Shown one piece after another: positions 26,461 through 35,738 of a stretch of 64,000 bases of DNA. The DNA is taken from positions 1 to 64,000 of the forward strand of contig JAILGA010000104.1 of NCBI GenBank assembly GCA_024697225.1, read 5' to 3'. The notes beneath the pieces were generated by a model, which was not told where the DNA came from, did not search any database, and saw only the letters and a list, made by a program, of their open reading frames with translations. Positions within the stretch are counted from its first letter, which is position 1; each line of letters starts with the position of its first letter. A program made the position numbers and the translations under genes. The stretch comes from Lachnospiraceae bacterium (GTDB lineage: Bacteria > Bacillota > Clostridia > Lachnospirales > Lachnospiraceae).

Positions 26461-28656
26461 TCAGCCCTTTACGACCTTGTAGATATATCTGAATCTGCTC
26501 TTTTTTTTCAGATATTCCATAAGGATCGGACGGCAGGTGTAAGCTGTATCCGGAAGAGCCGAAACGCTATCGTTATATAATACGGATTCATAACAGGGGA
26601 TGAAGGAAAGCGCTTCTTCCCCTGTTTCTTTTCCTATCCTGTTCCTGTATTCGGAGAGAGTCTCACCGGCTCTTATCCCGTATCCTGCAAGTCGTAATAT
26701 ATCAAGACAGTCTTTTGATATGAGCGTGAGTTTCTCACTATCATCCAATCTCGCAAATCTCGCCCTGCCGATAAGTCGTCCGATCAGTAAAAACATCGCA
26801 AGAAATACCAGCACAGCCGCCATAGGGACAGCCACAACATTAAGATTCACGCGGATCTGCTCTTCTTCTGTCTCTTCTTCGGATCCAACTTTCACGGTCA
26901 CAGATTCTGCCCTCTCAAACACATCCGGCGTGATCACCGCTGAAGTATCATTAGCAGCCGGTATGGTGCTCATTGTCCACTCGGATTCCTTAAAAAATCC
27001 CGGTGTCGGATCAAAGGCCATCCAGCCTCTTCCCTCGAAATAAACCTCCGGCCACGCGTGCGCCATGCCCGTTGTCACTCTGTACGTACCCTTCCTGCCC
27101 ACCGGAACGCGGTAACCCTGCACGTACCGCGCGGGAAGCCCCTGCTCTCTGGCAAGCAGCACGAACGCCGATGCATAATAACTGCAATATCCTCTCCTGC
27201 TCTCAAGCAGGAAGAAATCCAGATAAGCAGACGGATCCTTTACTGAGACGGGTATATCCGGCGGATCCAGTGAATACTCCATAACCGAAAGCGCTCGCTC
27301 AAGCCTCTTCATCCTCTCGTAATCGCTCACGGAACCCTCATAGAGCTCATCAAGCTTTGTTGCAAGATCCTCCGAAAGTGTGATATCTGCGGTATATGTA
27401 TCTTTTACATGCCTTACATACTCGAGATATCTGTCAAAGGTCAGTGAATCGTCCTGTTTGCCCGATTTCATGGGCTCAGAAGTGAAAAACCAGACTTCCT
27501 CATCCGGGATCCCGCCATGTTCCATAAACTCGTAGAAGCCCGGGTTATCCGCATTCGGACGTATATAAGTCTCTGAGACCTTCAGATGCCAGGTATTGTA
27601 TTTATCAAACATGAAAGTACCGCCGACCTCACTGTATCCGATCTTCCCTGAAATCGGTTCCCTCTGGGTGAGCTTCGTGGGCGCGAAGAGATATTTTGTC
27701 TTGCTGTCAGTGTATTCCAGCACTATCGGTACGTCCTTGTAGTAATCGCGTCTTGCCAGTCCCACTGAAAGGACAGAGCTTATGCTTTCCGCCGCATCCA
27801 TGGCATGCATGGCATAATCCGAGGTATCCTTCATCTTCCACCCGTGCCCGTCAAAGGTATCAAACACAGCACCTGCCATATATACAGGCGCATTCACATC
27901 TGTCAGGGTTGTAAGTGAAAGGACCTCCTTATTCTCGCCCCTGAGGGAGGCGTTCAGCATCCCGTCGTCAGAGAAACCCGTGATCAGATCGCGCCCCGAG
28001 TCAAAGCTGAAGCTTATCCTTTCACAGACTCTCACTATCCTCGACCACGCATTGATGAAAAACTGCCAGTCATATGGCTCATCAGGATAATGTATAAGCG
28101 CTGCTCCCAGCACGATGACCGCGAGAAACGGCGCAGTGCAGATCATATACATCCTGAGATCTGTACTCCCCTCTTTTTTCCATCTTGCGGATACCTCCGT
28201 AACAACAGAAAACAGGATAAATCCCATGGCGCAGAAGACTCCTGCGGCATGCACGTTTATGAATGACAACAAAGAAAGCGCGAGCAAAATGAGCGCGCAG
28301 CCGGATATGACTATCCTTACTAAGCTTTGTCTCGCCGCCGGCACGCCCAGCGCAAAGGCCAAGGCCGATATGAGAAGCACCGGGGCGAGCCAGGGATGAT
28401 CTCCAAAAGATAAGTGCTCCTCAAAATGCCTGCGGACGATAAAAACGCCTATGAGTCCTGCGATAATTATTCCCATCAGCATTGCACGTCCGCGGGCCTT
28501 CATGTGAATTACAAGCGTGAGAAGAACAGCAGGCAAAAGTGCCGCGCCCGCGACTGCCCATGCTGTGGCTTCCGCCCCTGCGGCTCCTGTAAAGACAAAG
28601 GCCGCAGCCACGGAAAGTAATGCAGTATAAATGATCTCATAGAAAAAACCTGTCAA
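26461..28656 (-). CDS. Transglutaminase-like domain membrane protein
   Basis: Multi-TM N-terminus; RRGYCSYYASAFVLLAREQGLPARYVQGY and MAHAWPEVYFEGRGWMAFDPTPG core motifs. Confidence 0.95.
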   Translation of the reverse strand: MTGFFYEIIYTALLSVAAAFVFTGAAGAEATAWAVAGAALLPAVLLTLVIHMKARGRAMLMGIIIAGLIGVFIVRRHFEEHLSFGDHPWLAPVLLISALAFALGVPAARQSLVRIVISGCALILLALSLLSFINVHAAGVFCAMGFILFSVVTEVSARWKKEGSTDLRMYMICTAPFLAVIVLGAALIHYPDEPYDWQFFINAWSRIVRVCERISFSFDSGRDLITGFSDDGMLNASLRGENKEVLSLTTLTDVNAPVYMAGAVFDTFDGHGWKMKDTSDYAMHAMDAAESISSVLSVGLARRDYYKDVPIVLEYTDSKTKYLFAPTKLTQREPISGKIGYSEVGGTFMFDKYNTWHLKVSETYIRPNADNPGFYEFMEHGGIPDEEVWFFTSEPMKSGKQDDSLTFDRYLEYVRHVKDTYTADITLSEDLATKLDELYEGSVSDYERMKRLERALSVMEYSLDPPDIPVSVKDPSAYLDFFLLESRRGYCSYYASAFVLLAREQGLPARYVQGYRVPVGRKGTYRVTTGMAHAWPEVYFEGRGWMAFDPTPGFFKESEWTMSTIPAANDTSAVITPDVFERAESVTVKVGSEEETEEEQIRVNLNVVAVPMAAVLVFLAMFLLIGRLIGRARFARLDDSEKLTLISKDCLDILRLAGYGIRAGETLSEYRNRIGKETGEEALSFIPCYESVLYNDSVSALPDTAYTCRPILMEYLKKKSRFRYIYKVVKG

Positions 28657-28673
28657 TGATTCGCCTCACAGTT

Positions 28674-29840
28674 TTACAGCACTTCGGTCAGCTTCGATCC
28701 GACCGGTACCGGAACCACTTTTATGTGCGGACTGACTTCCACCGGGCTGCCCGACTTTCCCGGTTCGTCGTTTACATGATAGATCACCACGTCACTCCCC
28801 TGTCCGCTTATCTGCCTCGAAATCTCAAGTGCCTCCGCACATACCTCGACAGTGATGATAAAGACGATCCTGCTGTCAAACACACCTGCCCGCCCCGGGA
28901 GTGAGGCATACGATGTAGCGCTGTCTGCCGCCTGATCAAAAGAGAGCCCCGCCATTGCCCTGTAGAAAACCTCAAATGTTTCAGCCGAATCCACAGGAAA
29001 CTCCGATATATCCCGCCGCATGGAAAACACCGTGACCGGTATGTTTTTGTTCTTGAAGAACAGTGTGAGCGCTATCGCCGCCTCCAGCATCCTGTTCTCA
29101 AGAGGCAGATAGATACCCGGATCATCGCTCTTTTTAGCGGCATCCAGGATCAGCGCTATGCCCTCCTTCTCTTCGCCCGTATGCTCCCTCACCGACAGTT
29201 TCCCGGTCCTCGCCGTCAGTTTCCAGTTGATGCGCCTTATATCATCGCCAGGTATATATTCCCTTATCGTGACATCCGGCCGCGAGAGGTCGTTTCTTGA
29301 AATCCTGTCAGAGACAGTGTCCACGTCGGCGCTCTTTATCGCCTCGAGCTCGATGATATTTGGCACAACGTTGACCCACAGGGGTTCCCTGTTATTCCAC
29401 CTGATGCGGAACAGTTTCAGATAATCCCTCAGGACAACTGACTCTATCCCCACAAGGTACTCACCTCTGTATTTGCAGATAAGCTTTGTCTGTCTTGTTA
29501 TCTGTGCATGGGGAAGGAGCTCGTATTCGGTGCTGTCATCCAGTCCGTCTATCACGGAAAAGTCAGAGTAAAAGGTGATCCTGACACCCGAAAACGCGAA
29601 CAGATCCTCGTTCTGAAGTGTGAAATAGAATGGCACCACGTGATCGCTCACAATCTCATGTCCCTCAACGTGCTGGTATATCTTAAACCTGGCAAGCACA
29701 AGGAGCAGATATATGAGCGACATCACGGGTATGAATGTGAGTACCGCAAAAAAACCGTAGCTCACGGGTCCCCCGAAGAAGCTGATCCCGACGAGAGATA
29801 ACAGCCACAGTATGATCAGAATGATCAGATTGCGTGACAT
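28674..29840 (-). CDS. DUF58 domain protein
   Basis: REYIPGDDIRRINWKLTARTGKLSVRE motif. Confidence 0.95.
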   Translation of the reverse strand: MSRNLIILIILWLLSLVGISFFGGPVSYGFFAVLTFIPVMSLIYLLLVLARFKIYQHVEGHEIVSDHVVPFYFTLQNEDLFAFSGVRITFYSDFSVIDGLDDSTEYELLPHAQITRQTKLICKYRGEYLVGIESVVLRDYLKLFRIRWNNREPLWVNVVPNIIELEAIKSADVDTVSDRISRNDLSRPDVTIREYIPGDDIRRINWKLTARTGKLSVREHTGEEKEGIALILDAAKKSDDPGIYLPLENRMLEAAIALTLFFKNKNIPVTVFSMRRDISEFPVDSAETFEVFYRAMAGLSFDQAADSATSYASLPGRAGVFDSRIVFIITVEVCAEALEISRQISGQGSDVVIYHVNDEPGKSGSPVEVSPHIKVVPVPVGSKLTEVL

Positions 29841-29847
29841 TTATCTG

Positions 29848-30774
29848 TCACTCCATGGGAACTCTGGCCTTTAGCATGAGAGTATTGATCAGTGTATCGG
29901 TATTCTCCCTGCGTATCCTGGCCTCTGAAGTGAGATTCAGCCTGTGATGAAAGGTATTTACGCACACAGCCTTTACGTCATCGGGCTTGACAAAATCCCT
30001 TCCGTTAAGATATGCCCTCGCACGCGCCGCTTTGGCGAGAAAAATGGTCGCTCTGGGGCTGGTGCCCGCGACAAAGCTCTCCACGCTCCTTGTCAGCATT
30101 GATATCTCCTGAATGTATTCAAGTACCTTGTCGCTGATATGGACTTTTTCTACATCCTTTTTCATGCTTATCACATCGGAGGCGGAGCACACCGGATCGG
30201 CCGGGTCCTGGCCCTTATTGTCCAGATTGTTCCTCGTCAGCGCGACCTCTGATTCCTTCGTGGGATATCCTATGGAGAGGCGCATCATGAAGCGGTCGAG
30301 CTGCGCCTCCGGAAGCGGATAGGTTCCGAGGAATTCCACCGGATTCTGAGTCGCGATGACCATGAACGGATCCGGCAGCCTGTAGACCATGCCGTCTACG
30401 GTCACCTGTCCTTCTGCCATAGCCTCGAGAAGACTTGACTGTGTCTTTGGTGAGGTGCGGTTTATCTCATCCGCTAGCAGAAAACTGTGCATCACGGAAC
30501 CGGGTCGGTACTCGAATTCTCCGGTCTTCATATTGTAGACAGACACCCCGGTCACATCCGTCGGCAAAGTGTCCGGCGTGAACTGTATCCTGCCGAAATC
30601 CGCTCCCACCGCCTCCGCGAGCATCCTTGCAAGCGTCGTCTTGCCTACTCCGGGAACATCCTCAAGCAGTACATGCCCCCCGGCAAGAAGACAGGTCAGC
30701 ACATCCTCCACCACGTCCTCCTTGCCGATGAAATATTCATTTATCCTGCTGCGAAGCTTTTCTACCATGAACAT
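29848..30774 (-). CDS. MoxR-family AAA+ ATPase
   Basis: GHVLLEDVPGVGKTTLA, LADEINRTSPKTQSSLLEAM, ATQNP. Confidence 0.97.
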   Translation of the reverse strand: MFMVEKLRSRINEYFIGKEDVVEDVLTCLLAGGHVLLEDVPGVGKTTLARMLAEAVGADFGRIQFTPDTLPTDVTGVSVYNMKTGEFEYRPGSVMHSFLLADEINRTSPKTQSSLLEAMAEGQVTVDGMVYRLPDPFMVIATQNPVEFLGTYPLPEAQLDRFMMRLSIGYPTKESEVALTRNNLDNKGQDPADPVCSASDVISMKKDVEKVHISDKVLEYIQEISMLTRSVESFVAGTSPRATIFLAKAARARAYLNGRDFVKPDDVKAVCVNTFHHRLNLTSEARIRRENTDTLINTLMLKARVPME

Positions 30775-30967
30775 TCTCCTTATAATTTATGATCTATCAT
30801 ATACCGCAAGCTGTCTATTCTCTTCTTCAGCAGTATTATACTGTCATTTTCAGTATTAAACAATGAGCATACATAGCCGTATTCATGATTGCAAATGTAC
30901 ACGGCGTCTTATATAATTAAACAGTCGACAATCTGTTCTTCAATTTCTGCAAATGGAGGGTATTGAA

Positions 30968-31603
30968 ATGACGATTTATTCCGTAAACGATCCTGAATTC
31001 AAATCCTATGGCAAGGTACTCGAGGGCTACGATACCTCTGAACTCACTAAGGCTCTGGACGATTCGACTCCACTTCCGGACGGTGTGGATTATGTTATGA
31101 GTGAGGCTACTCTGGAGTATACGAACCTCTTTGGCGCGCTTCAGAACAACGCCTACGGCGGCATGCCCATTCAGATCGGCTACTGCAACGGCCACAACAC
31201 CAAGCTCAACTGCCTCGAATATCACAGGGACAGTGAGCTAAATATCGGTTCCACGGATTTCATACTTCTCCTTGCCAAGGCTGACGACATCGAGAACGGC
31301 AAGCTTGACACCTCCAGGGTCAAGGCTTTCCTTGCAAAGAAGGGCCAGGTCGTCGAGGTCTACGAGACCACTCTTCACTATGCTCCCTGCTCCGCAAAGA
31401 AGGGCGAGGGCTTCAAGGTCGCGATCGTTCTTCCCAAGGGCACGAACGGGGCTGTTCCGAACCTCAAAGCCATAAATGAGGAAGACAAGTGGATGACAGC
31501 CTGCAACAAGTGGCTGCTCGCACACGCGGAATCCTCAGAGGCTTCGACAGGCGCTTACGTAGGTCTTACCGGAGAGAATACTGATATAGAATCACTCATC
31601 TGA
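30968..31603 (+). CDS. DUF4867-like protein
   Basis: Sequence features recalled for DUF4867 (GYCNGHNTKLNCLEYHRDSELNIGSTDFILLL, ALHYAPC-like ETTLHYAPCS); ATG at 30968 preceded by GGAGGG. Confidence 0.75.
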   Translation: MTIYSVNDPEFKSYGKVLEGYDTSELTKALDDSTPLPDGVDYVMSEATLEYTNLFGALQNNAYGGMPIQIGYCNGHNTKLNCLEYHRDSELNIGSTDFILLLAKADDIENGKLDTSRVKAFLAKKGQVVEVYETTLHYAPCSAKKGEGFKVAIVLPKGTNGAVPNLKAINEEDKWMTACNKWLLAHAESSEASTGAYVGLTGENTDIESLI

Positions 31604-31619
31604 GGCATATAAAGAAAAA

Positions 31620-31653
31620 GCGGTCTCCCGGTTTCAGGGGAGACCGCTTTTTT
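31620..31653. terminator. Bidirectional terminator between DUF4867-like gene and MurF-like gene
   Basis: 10-bp stem GCGGTCTCCC/GGGAGACCGC with T6 on plus and T5 on minus. Confidence 0.92.
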
Positions 31654-31663
31654 CATGGCAGCA

Positions 31664-33292
31664 TCAATAGTCGTCAGGCAGGTCATTCTCAAGCAGTATG
31701 GCGCGCGGTCTCCCGGTTTCAAGGGAGACCGCTTTTTTCATGGCCTCCTGGATAGTCGCGCACGCAGAAATCTTCTCCGCAGGATACGAGGCTTTCTTTG
31801 CACCCTCAGCGATGGCCTCACTGTTTGTCTTACCAACAGTGAAGATATAGTCGCAGACCTTTGCGGCCTCCGCACCGAACTCACTGTTGTACTCCGCCTG
31901 CTTTTCACCAAGCTCCACCATGCCCGGCGTCACAAGTATCTTAAGCATGGAGCTGTCAAATGACCCGAGTGCCTCAAGTGCGGCTCTCGCCCCGGCGGGA
32001 TTGGCATTATATGCGTCATCAAGGATGGCTCCGTATGGCATCTTCTTCACTTCCAGCCTGTGCTCGGCAGGCTTTAGTCTTCTGGCTGCGCGCCTGCATT
32101 TATCAAGCGGAACGCCCAGTTCACAGGCCGCAGCTATGGCTCCGGTGGCATTTATCACATTGTGCCTGCCTACGAGCGGTATCTCGAACTGCGCACTCTC
32201 CTTCATCTCTTGCCCGTCTCTGACGATGACATGAGGAGTTGTGAGAAGAAATCTCGTGCCGTTCATATCGACCGAAAGGATCTCGCTTCTGTAGTCATTG
32301 CCTTCGTTCATACCGTAAGTGATCACATTATCCGGAGCAGCCGCCCGTATGTTCTCATCGTCGCCGTTGACCAGCCTGATTCCATTTGGTGTAGCATCCA
32401 GGAGCTCGAACTTGGTCTTTATTATATTCTCCCTAGTGTGGAAGGTTTCCAGATGCTGGTCTCCTATCGCGGTGATCACGGCATCCGCGGGATGCACTAT
32501 GTCACAGATCTCCTTTATGTCGCCCACATGCCTGGCACCCATCTCGCAGACAAAGATCTCATGCGTAGGCCGCAGATTTTCCCTTATCGTTCTCACTACA
32601 CCCATGGGCGTATTGAAACTTCCGGGCGTCATTAGCACAGAGTACTTCTCTGAGAGGATCTCGGTCAGATAATGCTTGACAGACGTCTTGCCAAAACTCC
32701 CTGTGATGCCAATTATCTTAAGTCCCGGATGCTCGTTTATCATCCTGACGGCATCCTTTATGAAGCCCTTCTGTATGTTTTTTTCTACAGGCGAGACCAT
32801 CAGCCCGCATAACGATATCAAAAGTGTATGAAATGACAGCCATAGTCCCTCAATAAAAAGGATTGCGGTAAATACCGGAAAGACCTGCATGCCTGACGTC
32901 ACAGGGATCGCTATGACAAGCATAACGGCAAACAGAGCGCATACCACCGCAATCTGTCTCTTTACTCTCGCAGTGACCACAAACTTCTTCTTGGCCTTCC
33001 TCGGAAAGAACACAAAGCAGGTTACAGCCGCGGAGATCAGAAGTATGAGTGCCGATGCTGCATTCCCCGACAACACCGCAAAAATGATCAGGCAGACAAG
33101 CGCCGTGATACCTGAAGCGATGACCGCAGGATGTGTCCTCATAACCCTGTAATAGCCCTGCTGCTGATAGGATGAGAGCTGGAACATGTGCAGATCATAT
33201 CTGACTGCCATTACGATCGCGGCAAGACAGATCAGTTCCACCGCCGCAAACATGATTATAGAAGTTACCGTTAATCCGGTTGTCATGTACAT
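31664..33292 (-). CDS. MurF-like Mur ligase with N-terminal transmembrane domain
   Basis: GITGSFGKTSVKHYL P-loop, CEMGARHVGDI, VIDDAYNANP-like AILDDAYNANPAG; ~150-aa hydrophobic N-terminus. Confidence 0.88.
   Translation of the reverse strand: MYMTTGLTVTSIIMFAAVELICLAAIVMAVRYDLHMFQLSSYQQQGYYRVMRTHPAVIASGITALVCLIIFAVLSGNAASALILLISAAVTCFVFFPRKAKKKFVVTARVKRQIAVVCALFAVMLVIAIPVTSGMQVFPVFTAILFIEGLWLSFHTLLISLCGLMVSPVEKNIQKGFIKDAVRMINEHPGLKIIGITGSFGKTSVKHYLTEILSEKYSVLMTPGSFNTPMGVVRTIRENLRPTHEIFVCEMGARHVGDIKEICDIVHPADAVITAIGDQHLETFHTRENIIKTKFELLDATPNGIRLVNGDDENIRAAAPDNVITYGMNEGNDYRSEILSVDMNGTRFLLTTPHVIVRDGQEMKESAQFEIPLVGRHNVINATGAIAAACELGVPLDKCRRAARRLKPAEHRLEVKKMPYGAILDDAYNANPAGARAALEALGSFDSSMLKILVTPGMVELGEKQAEYNSEFGAEAAKVCDYIFTVGKTNSEAIAEGAKKASYPAEKISACATIQEAMKKAVSLETGRPRAILLENDLPDDY
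31705..31744 (+). repeat. Second copy of terminator hairpin, inside the 3' end of the MurF-like gene
   Basis: gcggtctcccggtttcaagggagaccgcttttttcatggc, 39/40 identical to 31620-31659. Confidence 0.93.
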
Positions 33293-33311
33293 CTCCTTTT
33301 TTGAGAAAAGT

Positions 33312-34100
33312 TCATATCTGCAAAAAACTACCGAGTATGCTCATGAAATGTGACGGGTTTTCAAGGAATGAAAAATGCCCTGCACCCGGTATCACAGCAA
33401 GCCCGGCCTCCGGCATGAGTTCCGACATACGCCTGCCGTCAGACAGGGGCGTGGCGGTATCCTCGCTCCCCCAGATGAGAAGTACAGGCATGGTTATCTT
33501 GTCCATCTCGTCCGTAAGATCGGCATTCACCACATTTACCATGGTCTTTCGCATCACGGGAGTGGCATTTGCATAATCGGCCGAACCGAACTTTCTCTGC
33601 AGGCGGTCTATAAGCCCGGGGAATGCCTTTGCCAGCCCGGTCCTGGTCAGTATTTCCTTATAGCGTTTATACTTCTTCGTTCGCTCACTCTGCGCAGCTG
33701 TCTTTACAGGCACGATACCTGCGCTGTCTACAAGTATCATCTTTGCGATGTTCATATCCCCGGCCTTAAGTCCCGCTGCCATATGGATCAGCACCCTGCC
33801 GCCGTGGCTGTGCCCCAGAAATATGAACTCCTTTTCATCAGGCGCAGCCTTCGCGACAAAAGCCTTAACAAAAGCCACATAGTCATCGAGATCCATGGGC
33901 TCTGCAGGCTCTTCGCTCTTTCCGGCACCTGGGAAATCCGGCCCTATTACCCTGTATTTAGAAGACGCGAACTTATAGATCCCGTCAAAGAGATCCGTGT
34001 TCGCACCCCATCCGTGAAGAAGAATGAGAGCAGGCACACCGTCCCTGTGCACCCCCTCATCTCTGTATTCTATTTTAAGTCCGTTTACGGTTGTCTGCAT
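33312..34100 (-). CDS. Alpha/beta hydrolase
   Basis: LLHGWGANTDLF, nucleophile GHSHGG, C-terminal PGAGHFSFLENP. Confidence 0.92.
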   Translation of the reverse strand: MQTTVNGLKIEYRDEGVHRDGVPALILLHGWGANTDLFDGIYKFASSKYRVIGPDFPGAGKSEEPAEPMDLDDYVAFVKAFVAKAAPDEKEFIFLGHSHGGRVLIHMAAGLKAGDMNIAKMILVDSAGIVPVKTAAQSERTKKYKRYKEILTRTGLAKAFPGLIDRLQRKFGSADYANATPVMRKTMVNVVNADLTDEMDKITMPVLLIWGSEDTATPLSDGRRMSELMPEAGLAVIPGAGHFSFLENPSHFMSILGSFLQI

Positions 34101-34119
34101 TTCCCTGTCCCCGCGCAGC

Positions 34120-35730
34120 TCACTTCATCAGCATCCCGACAGCCACGGCAAGATCCGCGTTAAGCACCGGCTGGTTGATGATCCCCGGATAACCCTCCGT
34201 CGAAGCGTCGCTCTCAAATCCCATAAGATAACTCCTGCCGTATGGATTTCTGCCGCACACCGAGTGCAGATACTCGGCGATCAGCTGCGTATACTCATGG
34301 CTGTAGCTGACCCGGTCATTTATCGCGAGCACCATTATATCACGCAGCAAAAGAGTTGAACTCCCGAACGGATCATCCGCAAATCTCTCAGGATCCGTTG
34401 CAAAAGCCGAGCTGTTGGCCCTGTCAGCGATTTCCCTTGCCGATGATCTGAAGCACTCCATCAGCTTCTCACTGGCCTCTCTGTCAACAGGCTGCGTCGT
34501 TGAAAGATATGTCACGGCGCCTATGAACAGTTCCGGTTTTGAAGTGACCCTGCCGTAAAAATCCGCCGAATCACAAAAAGCGTCAATTAAATCCCTGTAT
34601 TCCTCCCCGCCGGTTGCCCTGTAGAGCTCGGCAGCAGCCGCAAAAGCCTCATCTCCGGGCTTGTTGCCCACGGCCTGCATATACCATGAGAGAGCCCTGT
34701 CCGCGGCTCTTAAGGCTTTAGTTGCAAAGATCTGGTCAACCCGTCTGTAATCATAACTGAACTTGGCAAGCGCTGTTGCAAAAGCAGCACTTGCGGCGGG
34801 ATCCACTCCCTGTACCTCAACGGGTGCCGCAAGCAGGTTAGACCCGTCATCTCCTATGGTATAGGCAGCCGCATAAACACCCCCGGAATCCGCATCCTGC
34901 ATCTTCATCAGCCAGCTTACTTCGATAAGACATTCATCGAGCAGATCGGATACCCCGTTTCCGCTCTCGGGGATCCCCGTATCATCACCGAAAGCCTCAG
35001 GCGCAGACTCATACGCGAGCAACAGCCTTGATACGGCATCGGCGCCGTCGGCGGAAAACCTGTCTGCACGCCCGTCCATATGCCAGCCGCCGGTCACATC
35101 TATCGTTCTGTCTGTACCGGCTATCACCGCATCGGTGGTATGGCAAACGCTGTGAGCCTCCTCGCCGGCATATTCGCGTGTTATGGCAATACCGCAGCGG
35201 TTTATGTAGTACCTGCGCATCACCATGTCCCTGATGGTCCTGTAGCCGTCAGGAAGTATTGCAAATGGCTCGGACTCTCCCATCCACTCCGCACTCAGAT
35301 AATATACACCGGGTTCCGTAAGTGATGAAAAATCACCTACACCTATGCTCTCATCGTGGCGAGAGCGGTTAACCTCACCGGAGAAGACAATCTCCCCCGT
35401 CTCGTCATTTTTCACCTCATATGAAGTCGGTATGACATCACCCACAAAAACCGCCGTCTTAGAAGCTTCTGCGTCATAACCGTTCATATCCACCAGGATC
35501 CCGGGAATCTGGGCGGCATATCCGTCAAAAGAGGCAAAAGACACCGACGGAGCAGAGGCCTCCCGCCCCTGCTCCGCACGTACAGCTTTGTCCTCGGTCT
35601 GTTCCCTGTTTATTTCCTCTGCCCTGTCATCACCCGGTATACGCGTATCGGACAGAGCCCCGCATCCCGCGAGTACAGCCGTCAGAGACAGGCATAGAAG
35701 AACATTTTTGATCCTGCCGCCGTAAAACAT
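34120..35730 (-). CDS. GH9-like lipoprotein (Ig-like N-terminus, probable non-catalytic GH9 fold)
   Basis: Lipobox LAGCG; Ig-like domain; CHTTDA, DVTGGWHMDGR, IPESGNGVSDLLDE, CGRNPYGRSYLMGF. Confidence 0.82.
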   Translation of the reverse strand: MFYGGRIKNVLLCLSLTAVLAGCGALSDTRIPGDDRAEEINREQTEDKAVRAEQGREASAPSVSFASFDGYAAQIPGILVDMNGYDAEASKTAVFVGDVIPTSYEVKNDETGEIVFSGEVNRSRHDESIGVGDFSSLTEPGVYYLSAEWMGESEPFAILPDGYRTIRDMVMRRYYINRCGIAITREYAGEEAHSVCHTTDAVIAGTDRTIDVTGGWHMDGRADRFSADGADAVSRLLLAYESAPEAFGDDTGIPESGNGVSDLLDECLIEVSWLMKMQDADSGGVYAAAYTIGDDGSNLLAAPVEVQGVDPAASAAFATALAKFSYDYRRVDQIFATKALRAADRALSWYMQAVGNKPGDEAFAAAAELYRATGGEEYRDLIDAFCDSADFYGRVTSKPELFIGAVTYLSTTQPVDREASEKLMECFRSSAREIADRANSSAFATDPERFADDPFGSSTLLLRDIMVLAINDRVSYSHEYTQLIAEYLHSVCGRNPYGRSYLMGFESDASTEGYPGIINQPVLNADLAVAVGMLMK

Positions 35731-35738
35731 CGGGGATC

